DNA of 11,385 nt from Anaerolineaceae bacterium (lineage in GTDB: Bacteria; Chloroflexota; Anaerolineae; Anaerolineales; Anaerolineaceae): positions 1 to 11,385 of the forward strand of contig JAIOTF010000164.1 of the NCBI GenBank assembly GCA_021107195.1, written 5' to 3'. The notes below the pieces were generated by a model. That model saw only the letters and a program-made list of their open reading frames with translations, was not told the DNA's origin and made no database searches. Of the stretch, positions 5,964-10,693 are shown piece by piece. The position numbers and the translations under genes are program-made. Position 1 is the first letter of the stretch. Each line of letters opens with the position of its first letter.

Positions 5964-6156
5964 TTAATCAGGGATTTCGTCCTCTGAATATCCAATTACG
6001 TCCGGTTCGTCTTCAACCGGTGTAGTAGCAGCCAACCCCTGCAGCTCCGGGCAGAATGAAAAGACATGCAGCCAGCCAGCGCGGGTAATTTGTCGGTCTC
6101 TCGATGTTCTTTTAATAAAACTATCCCGACGATGCGACCGTTTTTTCTTCTGTCAC
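5964..6156 (-). pseudogene. Small gene with one frame break (about 63 aa), acidic tail ending EIPD
   Basis: A GTG at 6156 follows a GGAGG site eight bases upstream (element at 6161-6179), but its frame stops after 11 codons. The +1 frame is open to 5964 and ends with a coding-looking acidic tail (TTPVEDEPDVIGYSEDEIPD), yet it contains no ATG, GTG or TTG near the site. Removing one base from the run of six As on minus (6141-6146) joins the two into a 63-residue protein starting VTEEKRSHRRDSFIKRTSR: a basic N-terminal half, then the acidic tail. The TAA stop is merged with the initiation element of the next gene. Options are a homopolymer sequencing error, a real mutation, or frameshifting on the A run. 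The conserved tail tip argues that the gene is, or was until recently, functional. Confidence 0.55.
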
Positions 6157-6190
6157 GTTGTTGCCTCCTGTTGAATTTGTGTGTGTGTTG

Positions 6191-6254
6191 CCCCTGTGCG
6201 CTATCTCTGATGGTTCAGATACAGCGCACAGGGGAGAACAGGGTTCTGTTCTCC
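6191..6254 (-). terminator. Two overlapping perfect hairpins
   Basis: CCCCTGTGCGCT (6191-6202) pairs over 12 bp with AGCGCACAGGGG (6223-6234). GGAGAACAG (6233-6241) pairs with CTGTTCTCC (6246-6254) around GGTT. The two share GG at 6233-6234, so full formation of one trims the other. They follow a strong terminator and lie directly before the next gene's ribosome binding site. Confidence 0.55.
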
Positions 6255-6261
6255 AGATATG

Positions 6262-6299
6262 AAAAATCCCCCTGTCCGAATAGGGCAGGGGGGATTTTT
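6262..6299. terminator. Strong bidirectional terminator
   Basis: AAAAATCCCCCTGTCC pairs with GGGCAGGGGGGATTTTT (one G-T pair, one extra G) around GAATA. It is A-rich on one side and T-rich on the other, so it works on both strands. It closes the 6313-6672 gene 13 bases after its stop. Confidence 0.8.
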
Positions 6300-6312
6300 T
6301 GCATCAGTTGAA

Positions 6313-6672
6313 TTACTTGTTGTACGTTGTGATTGCTGCACCTGCTTTTGCGGCAGAGAGCACGATCATTGAAAACCCGGCATGTTCTCCGCAAGAGAGC
6401 AAGCGGTTCATCATCTCATCCGGCACATATTTCAATGCGCCGCTGCAAACAGTGGCAATGGTTGTGCCGCCTGATTGCACATCGTATTGGTCATTTTCCC
6501 GCGGGATCAGCGTGGTAAGCTTTTCCCGTAACTCGGCTTGATATAGCTCGCTGATCGCCAATTGAATGACTTCTGGTTCAGTATTTTGCAGATGATCAAC
6601 GAGGGCTTCTATCTGTATCCTTGTGTCTCCGGTTATTTCAACCGGCAAGCCGTTTTCGTTTGCCATCAGCAT
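6313..6672 (-). CDS. Hypothetical protein (119 or 117 aa), lacking a ribosome binding site
   Basis: The frame is open from ATG 6672 (an alternative ATG is at 6666) and encodes a soluble protein: VEITGDTRIQIEALVDHLQ, then EPEVIQLAISELYQAELREK (helical), then GGTTIATVCSGALKYVPDEM. No family is recognised. Unlike nearly every other minus-strand gene, no GGAGG lies before either start; the upstream bases are CTGCTGCCGACT. The frame stays open upstream to a TAG near 6716 (INPALILLPTML), so the true start may be lost. The orphan initiation element at 7561-7578 lies just past the toxin-antitoxin cassette. A strong bidirectional terminator follows. Coding nature is likely; start and function are uncertain. 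Confidence 0.62.
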   Translation of the reverse strand: MLMANENGLPVEITGDTRIQIEALVDHLQNTEPEVIQLAISELYQAELREKLTTLIPRENDQYDVQSGGTTIATVCSGALKYVPDEMMNRLLSCGEHAGFSMIVLSAAKAGAAITTYNK

Positions 6673-6717
6673 AGTCGGCAGCAGGATCAGTGCAGGATTG
6701 ATACTTGATTTGATCTA

Positions 6718-6749
6718 CCCAACACTCAGTTTGGGACTGAGCTATCCCA
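6718..6749 (-). promoter_or_regulatory. Three mutually exclusive small hairpins upstream of 6313-6672
   Basis: CCCAA (6718-6722) with TTGGG (6731-6735), CTCAG (6725-6729) with CTGAG (6737-6741), and TGGGA (6732-6736) with TCCCA (6745-6749) overlap each other, so only some can form at once. This is typical of attenuator or operator regions but short enough to be chance. A TATATA stretch lies next to it at 6751-6756. Confidence 0.3.
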
Positions 6750-6808
6750 CTATATATGGAAGGATGTCTTTTGAACTACTTGAACGAATGGCGTGGACGG
6801 GCCGAGAC

Positions 6809-6846
6809 TTGACAAAATCAGGAATTACATTTATTGTAAGGTACAA
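6809..6846 (+). promoter_or_regulatory. Promoter and overlapping operator of the toxin-antitoxin operon
   Basis: TTGACA (6809-6814) and TATTGT (6832-6837) are 17 bases apart, a near-consensus sigma-70-type promoter on the plus strand. The palindrome TTGTA-AGG-TACAA (6834-6846) overlaps the -10 and the expected start point. This is where an antitoxin dimer would bind to repress its own operon, as is known for type II systems. An AGGAG site (6868-6872) precedes the antitoxin ATG. Confidence 0.7.
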
Positions 6847-6879
6847 AATACGTAAATCTGAGAACTCAGGAGATATATT

Positions 6880-7170
6880 ATGCCTGCCTTATTATTACAG
6901 ATTCGCAGCAATGGACAGATCACACTTCCGGCATCGATACGCCATCGGGCAAACCTGCAGGAAGGGGATGCCCTGGAAGTGATTATAGATGAAGATGGCG
7001 CTATTCGTTTGATTCCCCAGATGATTGTCGAACGATCCCAGGCTTACTTCTGGACTGAGCGCTGGCAAGAGGGGGAACGAGAAGCGGACGAAGACCTGCG
7101 TGCTGGTCGCTACAAAGAATTTGATGACATTGAATCGTTACTCGAAGAATTAGAATCGGATAATGGATGA
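6880..7170 (+). CDS. AbrB/MazE/SpoVT-type antitoxin (96 aa)
   Basis: Residues 5-47 (LLQIRSNGQITLPASIRHRA, then LQEGDALEVIIDEDGAIRLI) are a clear SpoVT-AbrB swapped-hairpin DNA-binding domain, with the 'G-x-I-T-L-P' and 'GD-x-L' signatures. Residues 50-96 are acidic and helical (EGEREADEDLRAGRYKEFDD), the usual toxin-binding half. It should bind and neutralise the following toxin and repress the promoter at 6809-6846. The start has AGGAG eight bases upstream. The stop overlaps the toxin ATG by four bases. It is one of only two plus-strand genes in the window. Confidence 0.85.
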   Translation: MPALLLQIRSNGQITLPASIRHRANLQEGDALEVIIDEDGAIRLIPQMIVERSQAYFWTERWQEGEREADEDLRAGRYKEFDDIESLLEELESDNG

Positions 7171-7442
7171 TCTGTCGACGCACTGCCCACTTTAAGAAAG
7201 CCTATCAAGCCCTTCCTGAACATATCCGAAAAAAAGCAGCAAAAGCATTTGTCTTGTTTCAGGAAAACCCAACTCACTCATCTTTGGGAGTCAAGAAAAT
7301 GCAGGGGCTCAAGGGTATCTGGGAAGGTCGGATTAACCATCAGTACCGGTTCACATTTCATTACGAAAACCAACCAAAAACTGGTAAGACAACCTGTGTT
7401 TTCCGCAACGTAGATAACCATGAATGTTTGAAAAACCCGTAA
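7167..7442 (+). CDS. RelE/ParE-superfamily toxin (91 aa)
   Basis: The length and order of elements fit the RelE/ParE fold: HFKKAYQALPEHIRKKAAKA (helical pair), a lysine-rich loop ending LKGIWEGRINHQYRF (strand with R55, Y60 and R61), TFHYENQ, and TTCVFRNVDNHECL with His85 near the last strand. RelE-type toxins cleave ribosome-bound mRNA; ParE-type toxins poison gyrase. The conserved R-YR...H pattern leans to the RelE/YoeB side but does not decide it. It overlaps the antitoxin gene in ATGA. The cassette is a self-contained type II module, probably acting as an addiction system for the element. Confidence 0.82.
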   Translation: MICRRTAHFKKAYQALPEHIRKKAAKAFVLFQENPTHSSLGVKKMQGLKGIWEGRINHQYRFTFHYENQPKTGKTTCVFRNVDNHECLKNP

Positions 7443-7550
7443 GTTAATGAGCGATTTGGGCTCTGTAGAGCAAGTTGTAATGGAAAGATTTTCAAGGGGG
7501 AGTAAGGTTTGATGTGCAGGTGAGGATGTGTGAATTTTGAGCGTGCTCAT
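7278..7550 (-). pseudogene. Doubtful ORF behind the orphan initiation element
   Basis: The frame from ATG 7550 begins MSTLKIHTSSPAHQTLL and runs antisense into the toxin gene. The initiation element at 7561-7578 is well formed, but GGAGG is 14 bases from this ATG, against 6-9 elsewhere. Most of the frame lies opposite the toxin, so it is probably not a real protein. The first ~100 bases may be leftover of the gene interrupted by the cassette. Confidence 0.25.
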
Positions 7551-7560
7551 AAGTATAGTA

Positions 7561-7578
7561 TTTTCCTCCATTTGAATT
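7561..7578 (-). promoter_or_regulatory. Orphan copy of the initiation element
   Basis: Minus-strand CAATTCAAATGGAGGAAAA follows a strong terminator, as do the other operon-leading copies. No convincing gene follows it; the plus-strand toxin-antitoxin cassette does. Confidence 0.6.
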
Positions 7579-7585
7579 GATATTT

Positions 7586-7609
7586 AAAAAACGAATGCCG
7601 AAGCATTCG
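7586..7609 (-). terminator. Intrinsic terminator with UUCG loop
   Basis: On minus, CGAATGC-TTCG-GCATTCG is a perfect 7-bp stem with the extra-stable UUCG tetraloop, followed by six Ts (7586-7591). Confidence 0.8.
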
Positions 7610-7624
7610 GTATTCGAAAAGTTT

Positions 7625-7644
7625 GGAGGGGCGGTAGCCCCTCC
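7625..7644 (-). terminator. GC-rich hairpin after the 85-aa gene
   Basis: GGAGGGGC (7625-7632) pairs with GCCCCTCC (7637-7644) around GGTA, 21 bases after the stop. On minus AAACTTTTC follows. It forms a pair with the terminator at 7586-7609. Confidence 0.6.
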
Positions 7645-7665
7645 GAGGACAGGAGTTCAGGCAGA

Positions 7666-7923
7666 CTATGCAACGAGAGCATTCAGTACAAGTTTGTTCT
7701 GGATGATCGTTTGCGCCGCTGTTTCAAAAGCGGAACGTGTGGACAGCGAGGGGCTTTCCCCGAAAACGAAATAGCCCTTTACCTCTTTTTGCTGCATGGG
7801 AGAAAGCTGGCAGTTGATCGTTGCGACCAACTTGTTTGCCTGCCGGGTAGACAGGTTGCGATTGCCAAATGTTCCTTTCAACAAATTGCCCAACACGTTG
7901 CTGCCAGTTTGATTCTGGTTCAT
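7666..7923 (-). CDS. Hypothetical protein (85 aa)
   Basis: The protein starts MNQNQTGSNVLGNLLKGTFG and continues helical with many Gln, Ser and Ala (LSTRQANKLVATIN, SPMQQKEVKGYFVFGESPSL, SAFETAAQTIIQNKL). No family is recognised. The start at 7923 is fixed by CGGAGGAAATC, with GGAGG six bases before the ATG; the frame is open further to 8070 but lies within the hairpin-rich region and lacks a site. It is followed by two terminators, so it is a single-gene unit or the end of one. Confidence 0.7.
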   Translation of the reverse strand: MNQNQTGSNVLGNLLKGTFGNRNLSTRQANKLVATINCQLSPMQQKEVKGYFVFGESPSLSTRSAFETAAQTIIQNKLVLNALVA

Positions 7924-7939
7924 GATTTCCTCCGAAATC

Positions 7940-8370
7940 GCGGTATCGATTAAGGAGCTGACAGCATTGCGTATAGCCTGCCAACTCCCTGCCTGTCCAT
8001 CAGGCGAAGGGAGCTGCCACCGAAGTGGTAACCCCATTCGCCCAATGGACGGGGCAGGGGGCCGGGACAACAGGTGATCATCCCGTACTGATCAAGGACA
8101 GATTCCTTCACCAGTACCGAATGGCTGCCTGTTACCGAAAACTAATATATCGGGACTATCGGGCTGTAGTCCCGTGGGGGAGTGAGGCATTGTCGTTTGT
8201 AGGCAGACTTTTATTTTTTATCGCCCGACCTCACGATCCTTTTGCTGTTACAGTTACAGCAGGATCTAAATCCCAAACAGCAACCTTCAATCAAGTTGAT
8301 TGCTGCTGTTTGGGAATGACCTGGTGGTCATTCCCGTGAGAAACGGCGGACAGCCGTTTCGTGACATCTA
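7940..8370 (-). other. Hairpin-rich non-coding region, possible structured RNA or long leader
   Basis: About 430 bases without a supported gene, filled with inverted repeats: CTCCCTGCCTG/CAGGC-GA-AGGGAG (7985-8013); CCAC-CGAA-GTGG (8017-8028; UUCG loop when read on minus); CCATT/AATGG (about 8034-8048); GTACTG..CAGTAC with inner AAGGA/TCCTT (about 8085-8117); CGGGACTA/TAGTCCCG (8151-8174); GTGAGG/CCTCAC (about 8182-8235); then the three stems of 8271-8360. The UUCG loop suggests transcription on minus. It could be a structured RNA, the 5' leader of the 85-residue gene, or a replication or transfer site. No known RNA family is recognised. A 26-codon frame (8287-8367) starts only three bases after GGAGG and is doubtful. 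Confidence 0.45.
8271..8360 (-). terminator. Three tandem hairpins after the membrane-protein gene
   Basis: TCCCAAACAGC (8271-8281) pairs over 11 bp with GCTGTTTGGGA (8305-8315) and encloses CAATCA/TGATTG. GGGAATGACC (8312-8321) pairs over 10 bp with GGTCATTCCC (8326-8335). GAAACGGC (8340-8347) pairs over 8 bp with GCCGTTTC (8353-8360). The first two share GGGA (8312-8315), so they compete. No clear T tract follows, so termination is less certain than structure. Confidence 0.55.
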
Positions 8371-8377
8371 CCTCCAT

Positions 8378-8698
8378 TTAAGTGATGAGGTTTGGTACCA
8401 ATAGATTGGCCACGATTAGCATAGCTGGCAGGATCAGTGCTGGCAATACCCCCGCAACAATGCAGTGAGTATTGAACTTGTAGTGCCGATTGTAAGGTGA
8501 GGTTTGTTCCCACCACACATTTGACACCACGGCAATTATTGCTCCCACAAAACAGGGGAAGAACATAAGCCTGATTGCGACAGGCGGATCATCGAAAGCC
8601 TTTCCGAACAATACAAGAGCAGCTCCGTAGAACATCAACATCAGGGTTAAGCTGCCAAAATACACGTACGTGGACAACTCTCTTTTCAATATCATCAT
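8378..8698 (-). CDS. Small integral membrane protein (106 aa)
   Basis: After MMILKRELSTYVY come four hydrophobic stretches: FGSLTLMLMFYGAALVLFG (about 14-32), VAIRLMFFPCFVGAIIAVV (40-58), then after a polar loop (EQTSPYNRHYKFNTH) CIVAGVLPALILPAML (79-94) running into IVANLLVP. A three- or four-segment membrane protein is likely; no family is recognised. The start codon at 8698 (or the adjacent ATG at 8695) overlaps the stop of the upstream frame in ATGA, with GGAAGGAAA just before it, indicating coupled translation. Confidence 0.7.
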   Translation of the reverse strand: MMILKRELSTYVYFGSLTLMLMFYGAALVLFGKAFDDPPVAIRLMFFPCFVGAIIAVVSNVWWEQTSPYNRHYKFNTHCIVAGVLPALILPAMLIVANLLVPNLIT

Positions 8699-8846
8699 TT
8701 TCCTTCCTTAAATTTCTTGATTTCGGCGTTACGCCGCTTTACTTCGGCCCGGACTTCTTCCAGGCCACGATCACCCCCAAATCCAATCACCCAACGATTT
8801 TCGCCAGACAGGTAATGAGGCTGAAAAACTTTTTCTTAGTTCTCAT
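8695..8846 (-). pseudogene. Coding-looking fragment between the frame-broken gene and the membrane gene
   Basis: A frame ending at 8695 encodes QPHYLSGENRWVIGFGGDRG and then a basic coiled-coil-like helix (LEEVRAEVKRRNAEIKKFKE), and overlaps the next gene's start by four bases, as real operon genes do here. It has no start codon of its own. It is in frame with the preceding gene across one TAA (8836-8838). Alternatively, the ATG at 8846 (MRTKK...) leads into it if the five-A run at 8830-8834 (minus) had one more base. Nonsense mutation, readthrough or homopolymer error are all possible. Confidence 0.4.
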
Positions 8847-9266
8847 CCTGCCCATTATCAAGCCCTTCGTTAAACAGATAGAATGGGTCTCCGTTATCAT
8901 GATGCACCCCGAAGAAAATACCCCAGGAATTCATAGCTGGATCGGATATTGGAAATACCCGGGTTCCGTCTTCAAATAGCAGACCGGGAAAACTGCTGCC
9001 TATTGGTTGAATAGCAGCTTTGGTTTTCACACCAATCAGCGCTTTGAGATCATCAACATCAGCTGTGTGCTCGTATTGATCCCCAGGAAATTTGATAGCA
9101 ATGGCTCCAGGCCGGTTGCCTTCGGGGTCTTTCGACGGAAAAAGGTCGGCGGTTTCAAAAAAAGGCAGATCGGAGCGTGACGGCTTCCGAAATCTGCCCA
9201 GCCTTCTGCTTCCAGTTGCTTTTCGTTCATATAAGTAATGTCGGTCAGTTTTTCACCAACAATCAT
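8836..9266 (-). pseudogene. Hypothetical gene with one frame break (about 143 aa if joined)
   Basis: The ATG at 9266 follows a full initiation element (9271-9287, GGAGG nine bases upstream) and encodes MIVGEKLTDITYMNEKQLEA, then EGWADFGSRHAPIC. This frame then degenerates. The -1 frame takes over at the run of seven Ts on minus (9157-9163) and reads ETADLFPSKDPEGNRPGAIA, IKFPGDQYEHTADVDDLKAL and so on, to FYLFNEGLDNGQDEN before TAA. The context is T-TTT-TTG in the right phase, which is also a textbook -1 slippery heptamer; one extra T would equally restore the gene. No family is recognised, but the composition of both halves is convincingly coding. A frame starting at GTG 9030 is only the downstream half. 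Confidence 0.55.
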
Positions 9267-9381
9267 GATGGTTTCCTCCAATTGAAGTATTTGAAAACTC
9301 GCCAGTGCGAGCTTTACACAAAAGAATGTGAATCTGTTTACTTCAAGGAGTAGGGGAATATTTTGTAAAAAGATAATTGCA

Positions 9382-9437
9382 ACCACCACCTGACCGTTTC
9401 TCTGAGGCGCACGCATGAAAAGAAACCAGGTGGTGGT
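9382..9437 (-). terminator. Large hairpin directly after the tRNA-like element
   Basis: ACCACCACCTG (9382-9392) pairs over 11 bp with CAGGTGGTGGT (9427-9437), and GTTTCT (9396-9401) with AGAAAC (9421-9426) extends it. On minus it starts two bases after the tRNA-like 3' end and is followed by TTGCAATTATCTTTTTAC. It is a likely terminator or processing signal. Confidence 0.6.
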
Positions 9438-9439
9438 AA

Positions 9440-9525
9440 TCGCTCCGGCAGGACTTGAACCTGCATTTTGTCTGGGGCAAACAAATTTTGCTTTGAGACA
9501 AAACCGATGTAACCCTTGCGGAGCG
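9440..9525 (-). tRNA. tRNA-like element, identity unclear, possibly degenerate
   Basis: On minus, CGCTCCG (9525-9519) pairs perfectly with CGGAGCG (9447-9441), followed by a discriminator A; GCAGG-TTCAAGT-CCTGC is a perfect T arm with the canonical GGTTCAAGTCC. CATCGGTT resembles a D loop with its GG pair. Total length is 86 bases, like class II tRNAs, and no CCA is encoded. The middle does not fold as a normal anticodon arm: no 7-base loop with U33 on a 5-bp stem is found. The closest is CTCAAAG (a Leu-CAA type loop) on TTTTG/CAAAA with one extra T. Instead TTTTGTCT pairs over 8 bp with AGACAAAA, enclosing GCAAA/TTTGC. It starts 12 bases after the stop of the OB-fold gene, so it may be co-transcribed. 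It could be a mutated tRNA, an unusual tRNA or a tRNA mimic. Confidence 0.55.
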
Positions 9526-9537
9526 GGTCTTGCTAGT

Positions 9538-10455
9538 TTACGTGTATTGTACAAACCACTGCGCTTCTATTACCGTCATGGGTGAAGAAAACCGGATTTC
9601 ATTGTATCGATCGGTGTCGGGCAATTCGGCCAATACTGCGGCCTGCCGGGACTTGATGATAAAGTTTCTCAGGTTATCCCACTGCGCTCTTTGGTTGAAC
9701 CGGCCCTGTACTGCCAGCCGGTCGCCAACCCGTATGGTGTTAGGTTTGGGTTTGCCGCGTTTGCCAAGAAGTTCAATGGCAATATCACCGATTTTTCCAT
9801 CAGTGAGCTGCACAGTGATGTAGTGCGGTTTCCGCCTCGGACGATTCCCGTTTTCTTCCAGCACCTTCGTGTTCCGGTCATAAACTGCTAAGCGGATAAA
9901 TCCGTGCTGTGTGTAGGTCCACACACTTGCGACCACTCCTTCGAGAAGAGCCGAATTGGTTGTGTCCCAAACCAGATCCTTGAATTCCGTTTTCGATAAA
10001 CCGTCCAAACTATCCTTTTCGGTTGGAATGAGGCAGGTCATTGGTCGCTTTACTCTCGCCTTTGCGGCGATTGCAGCCAGTTTAGGCTGTTCTTCGAGCA
10101 AGTCTCTGCGCTTGCATTTAGCCAAAAAGTTTTCCAGGGTTTCCCATCGATCATAGTCAATCATGTATCCGCTGATCTGAATGTGTTCTTCCCTCAGTAA
10201 GTTGAACGGCCGTCCTGCGACTTTGCCGTCGAGGAAAGCTACGGTGATGCGGGCTGGTCTTCCTTTATTTTGTCCGTCTTCCTGCTGGTCTAATTGCACT
10301 CTGGCGAAGATCGTACGATCATCCGCCTTTGGGCTGGGCCAGATTTTGTAAACGATGCCCTGAACTTCTGCCTTGTTGGCATTGAACCGTTCCGGGGTGT
10401 GCTGCATTGATTTGCGGACAGACGCTTTGGTTGTAGTAGCTGTTGCAGTAGTCAT
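9538..10455 (-). CDS. Protein with two probable OB-folds, SSB-like (305 aa)
   Basis: After a Thr/Ala/Lys-rich start (MTTATATTTKASVRK), residues about 29-115 (EVQGIVYKIWPSPKA, FARVQLDQQED, ARITVAFLDGKV, HIQISGYMIDYDRWETLENF) and about 165-280 (LLEGVVASVW, FIRLAVYDRN, HYITVQLTDG, RVGDRLAVQGRFNQRAQWDN, LRNFIIKS) each show the strand order of an SSB-type OB-fold: a 'G-x-V' first strand, 'I-V-x-L' strands, and 'GD-x-V-x-G' before a final strand. A linker with many Lys joins them. Binding to single-stranded DNA is the likely role; it is not a clear member of any SSB family. It differs from the SSB at 1901-2638 in lacking an acidic tail. The start at 10455 follows ATGGAGAAAAAAC; a longer frame to 10506 has no better site. 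Confidence 0.62.
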   Translation of the reverse strand: MTTATATTTKASVRKSMQHTPERFNANKAEVQGIVYKIWPSPKADDRTIFARVQLDQQEDGQNKGRPARITVAFLDGKVAGRPFNLLREEHIQISGYMIDYDRWETLENFLAKCKRRDLLEEQPKLAAIAAKARVKRPMTCLIPTEKDSLDGLSKTEFKDLVWDTTNSALLEGVVASVWTYTQHGFIRLAVYDRNTKVLEENGNRPRRKPHYITVQLTDGKIGDIAIELLGKRGKPKPNTIRVGDRLAVQGRFNQRAQWDNLRNFIIKSRQAAVLAELPDTDRYNEIRFSSPMTVIEAQWFVQYT

Positions 10456-10693
10456 GTTTTTTCTCCATTGTAAATTATGTGTTTTACATTTGAAATTTTT
10501 ACTCAATGAAATTATTATTTATAATTTGATTAGGTTGTTAAGGTGCTGGTACTGCGGTACTTCCAGGTTAGCGAAGAATATAGAATATCTTGTCTTCGTC
10601 ATTTGCAAATTTGAGAGACCGGGCAGGTCTCTCGGAGCACTTTAGATAAAGGTGGCGGTCACATGGAATTCGCAACCGCCACCAGTTGGTGCA
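10456..10693 (-). promoter_or_regulatory. AT-rich spacer with two hairpins and a possible promoter
   Basis: GGTGGCGGT (10651-10659) pairs over 9 bp with ACCGCCACC (10675-10683), and GAGAGACC (10613-10620) over 8 bp with GGTCTCTC (10626-10633); together they probably terminate the upstream gene. The remaining bases to 10476 are AT-rich. A possible minus-strand promoter is TTAACA (10536-10541) with AATAAT (10514-10519) at 16-base spacing; this is a weak match. Confidence 0.45.

Noticed and set aside
6680..7560. Toxin-antitoxin cassette as an insertion sequence
   Set aside because: No transposase and no terminal inverted repeats; the pair looks like a passenger gained by recombination.
7577..7774. 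65-residue plus-strand ORF
   Set aside because: It translates two minus-strand terminators and the antisense of the 85-residue gene, and has no ribosome binding site.
8287..8367. 26-codon minus-strand ORF after the membrane-protein gene, preceded by GGAGG
   Set aside because: GGAGG is only three bases from the ATG and the whole frame consists of hairpin stems, so it is more likely part of the structured region.
9036..9554. 172-residue minus-strand ORF across the tRNA-like element
   Set aside because: Its first half translates the tRNA-like element and its hairpin; only the part from 9266 has an initiation element, and its frame fails after the T7 run.
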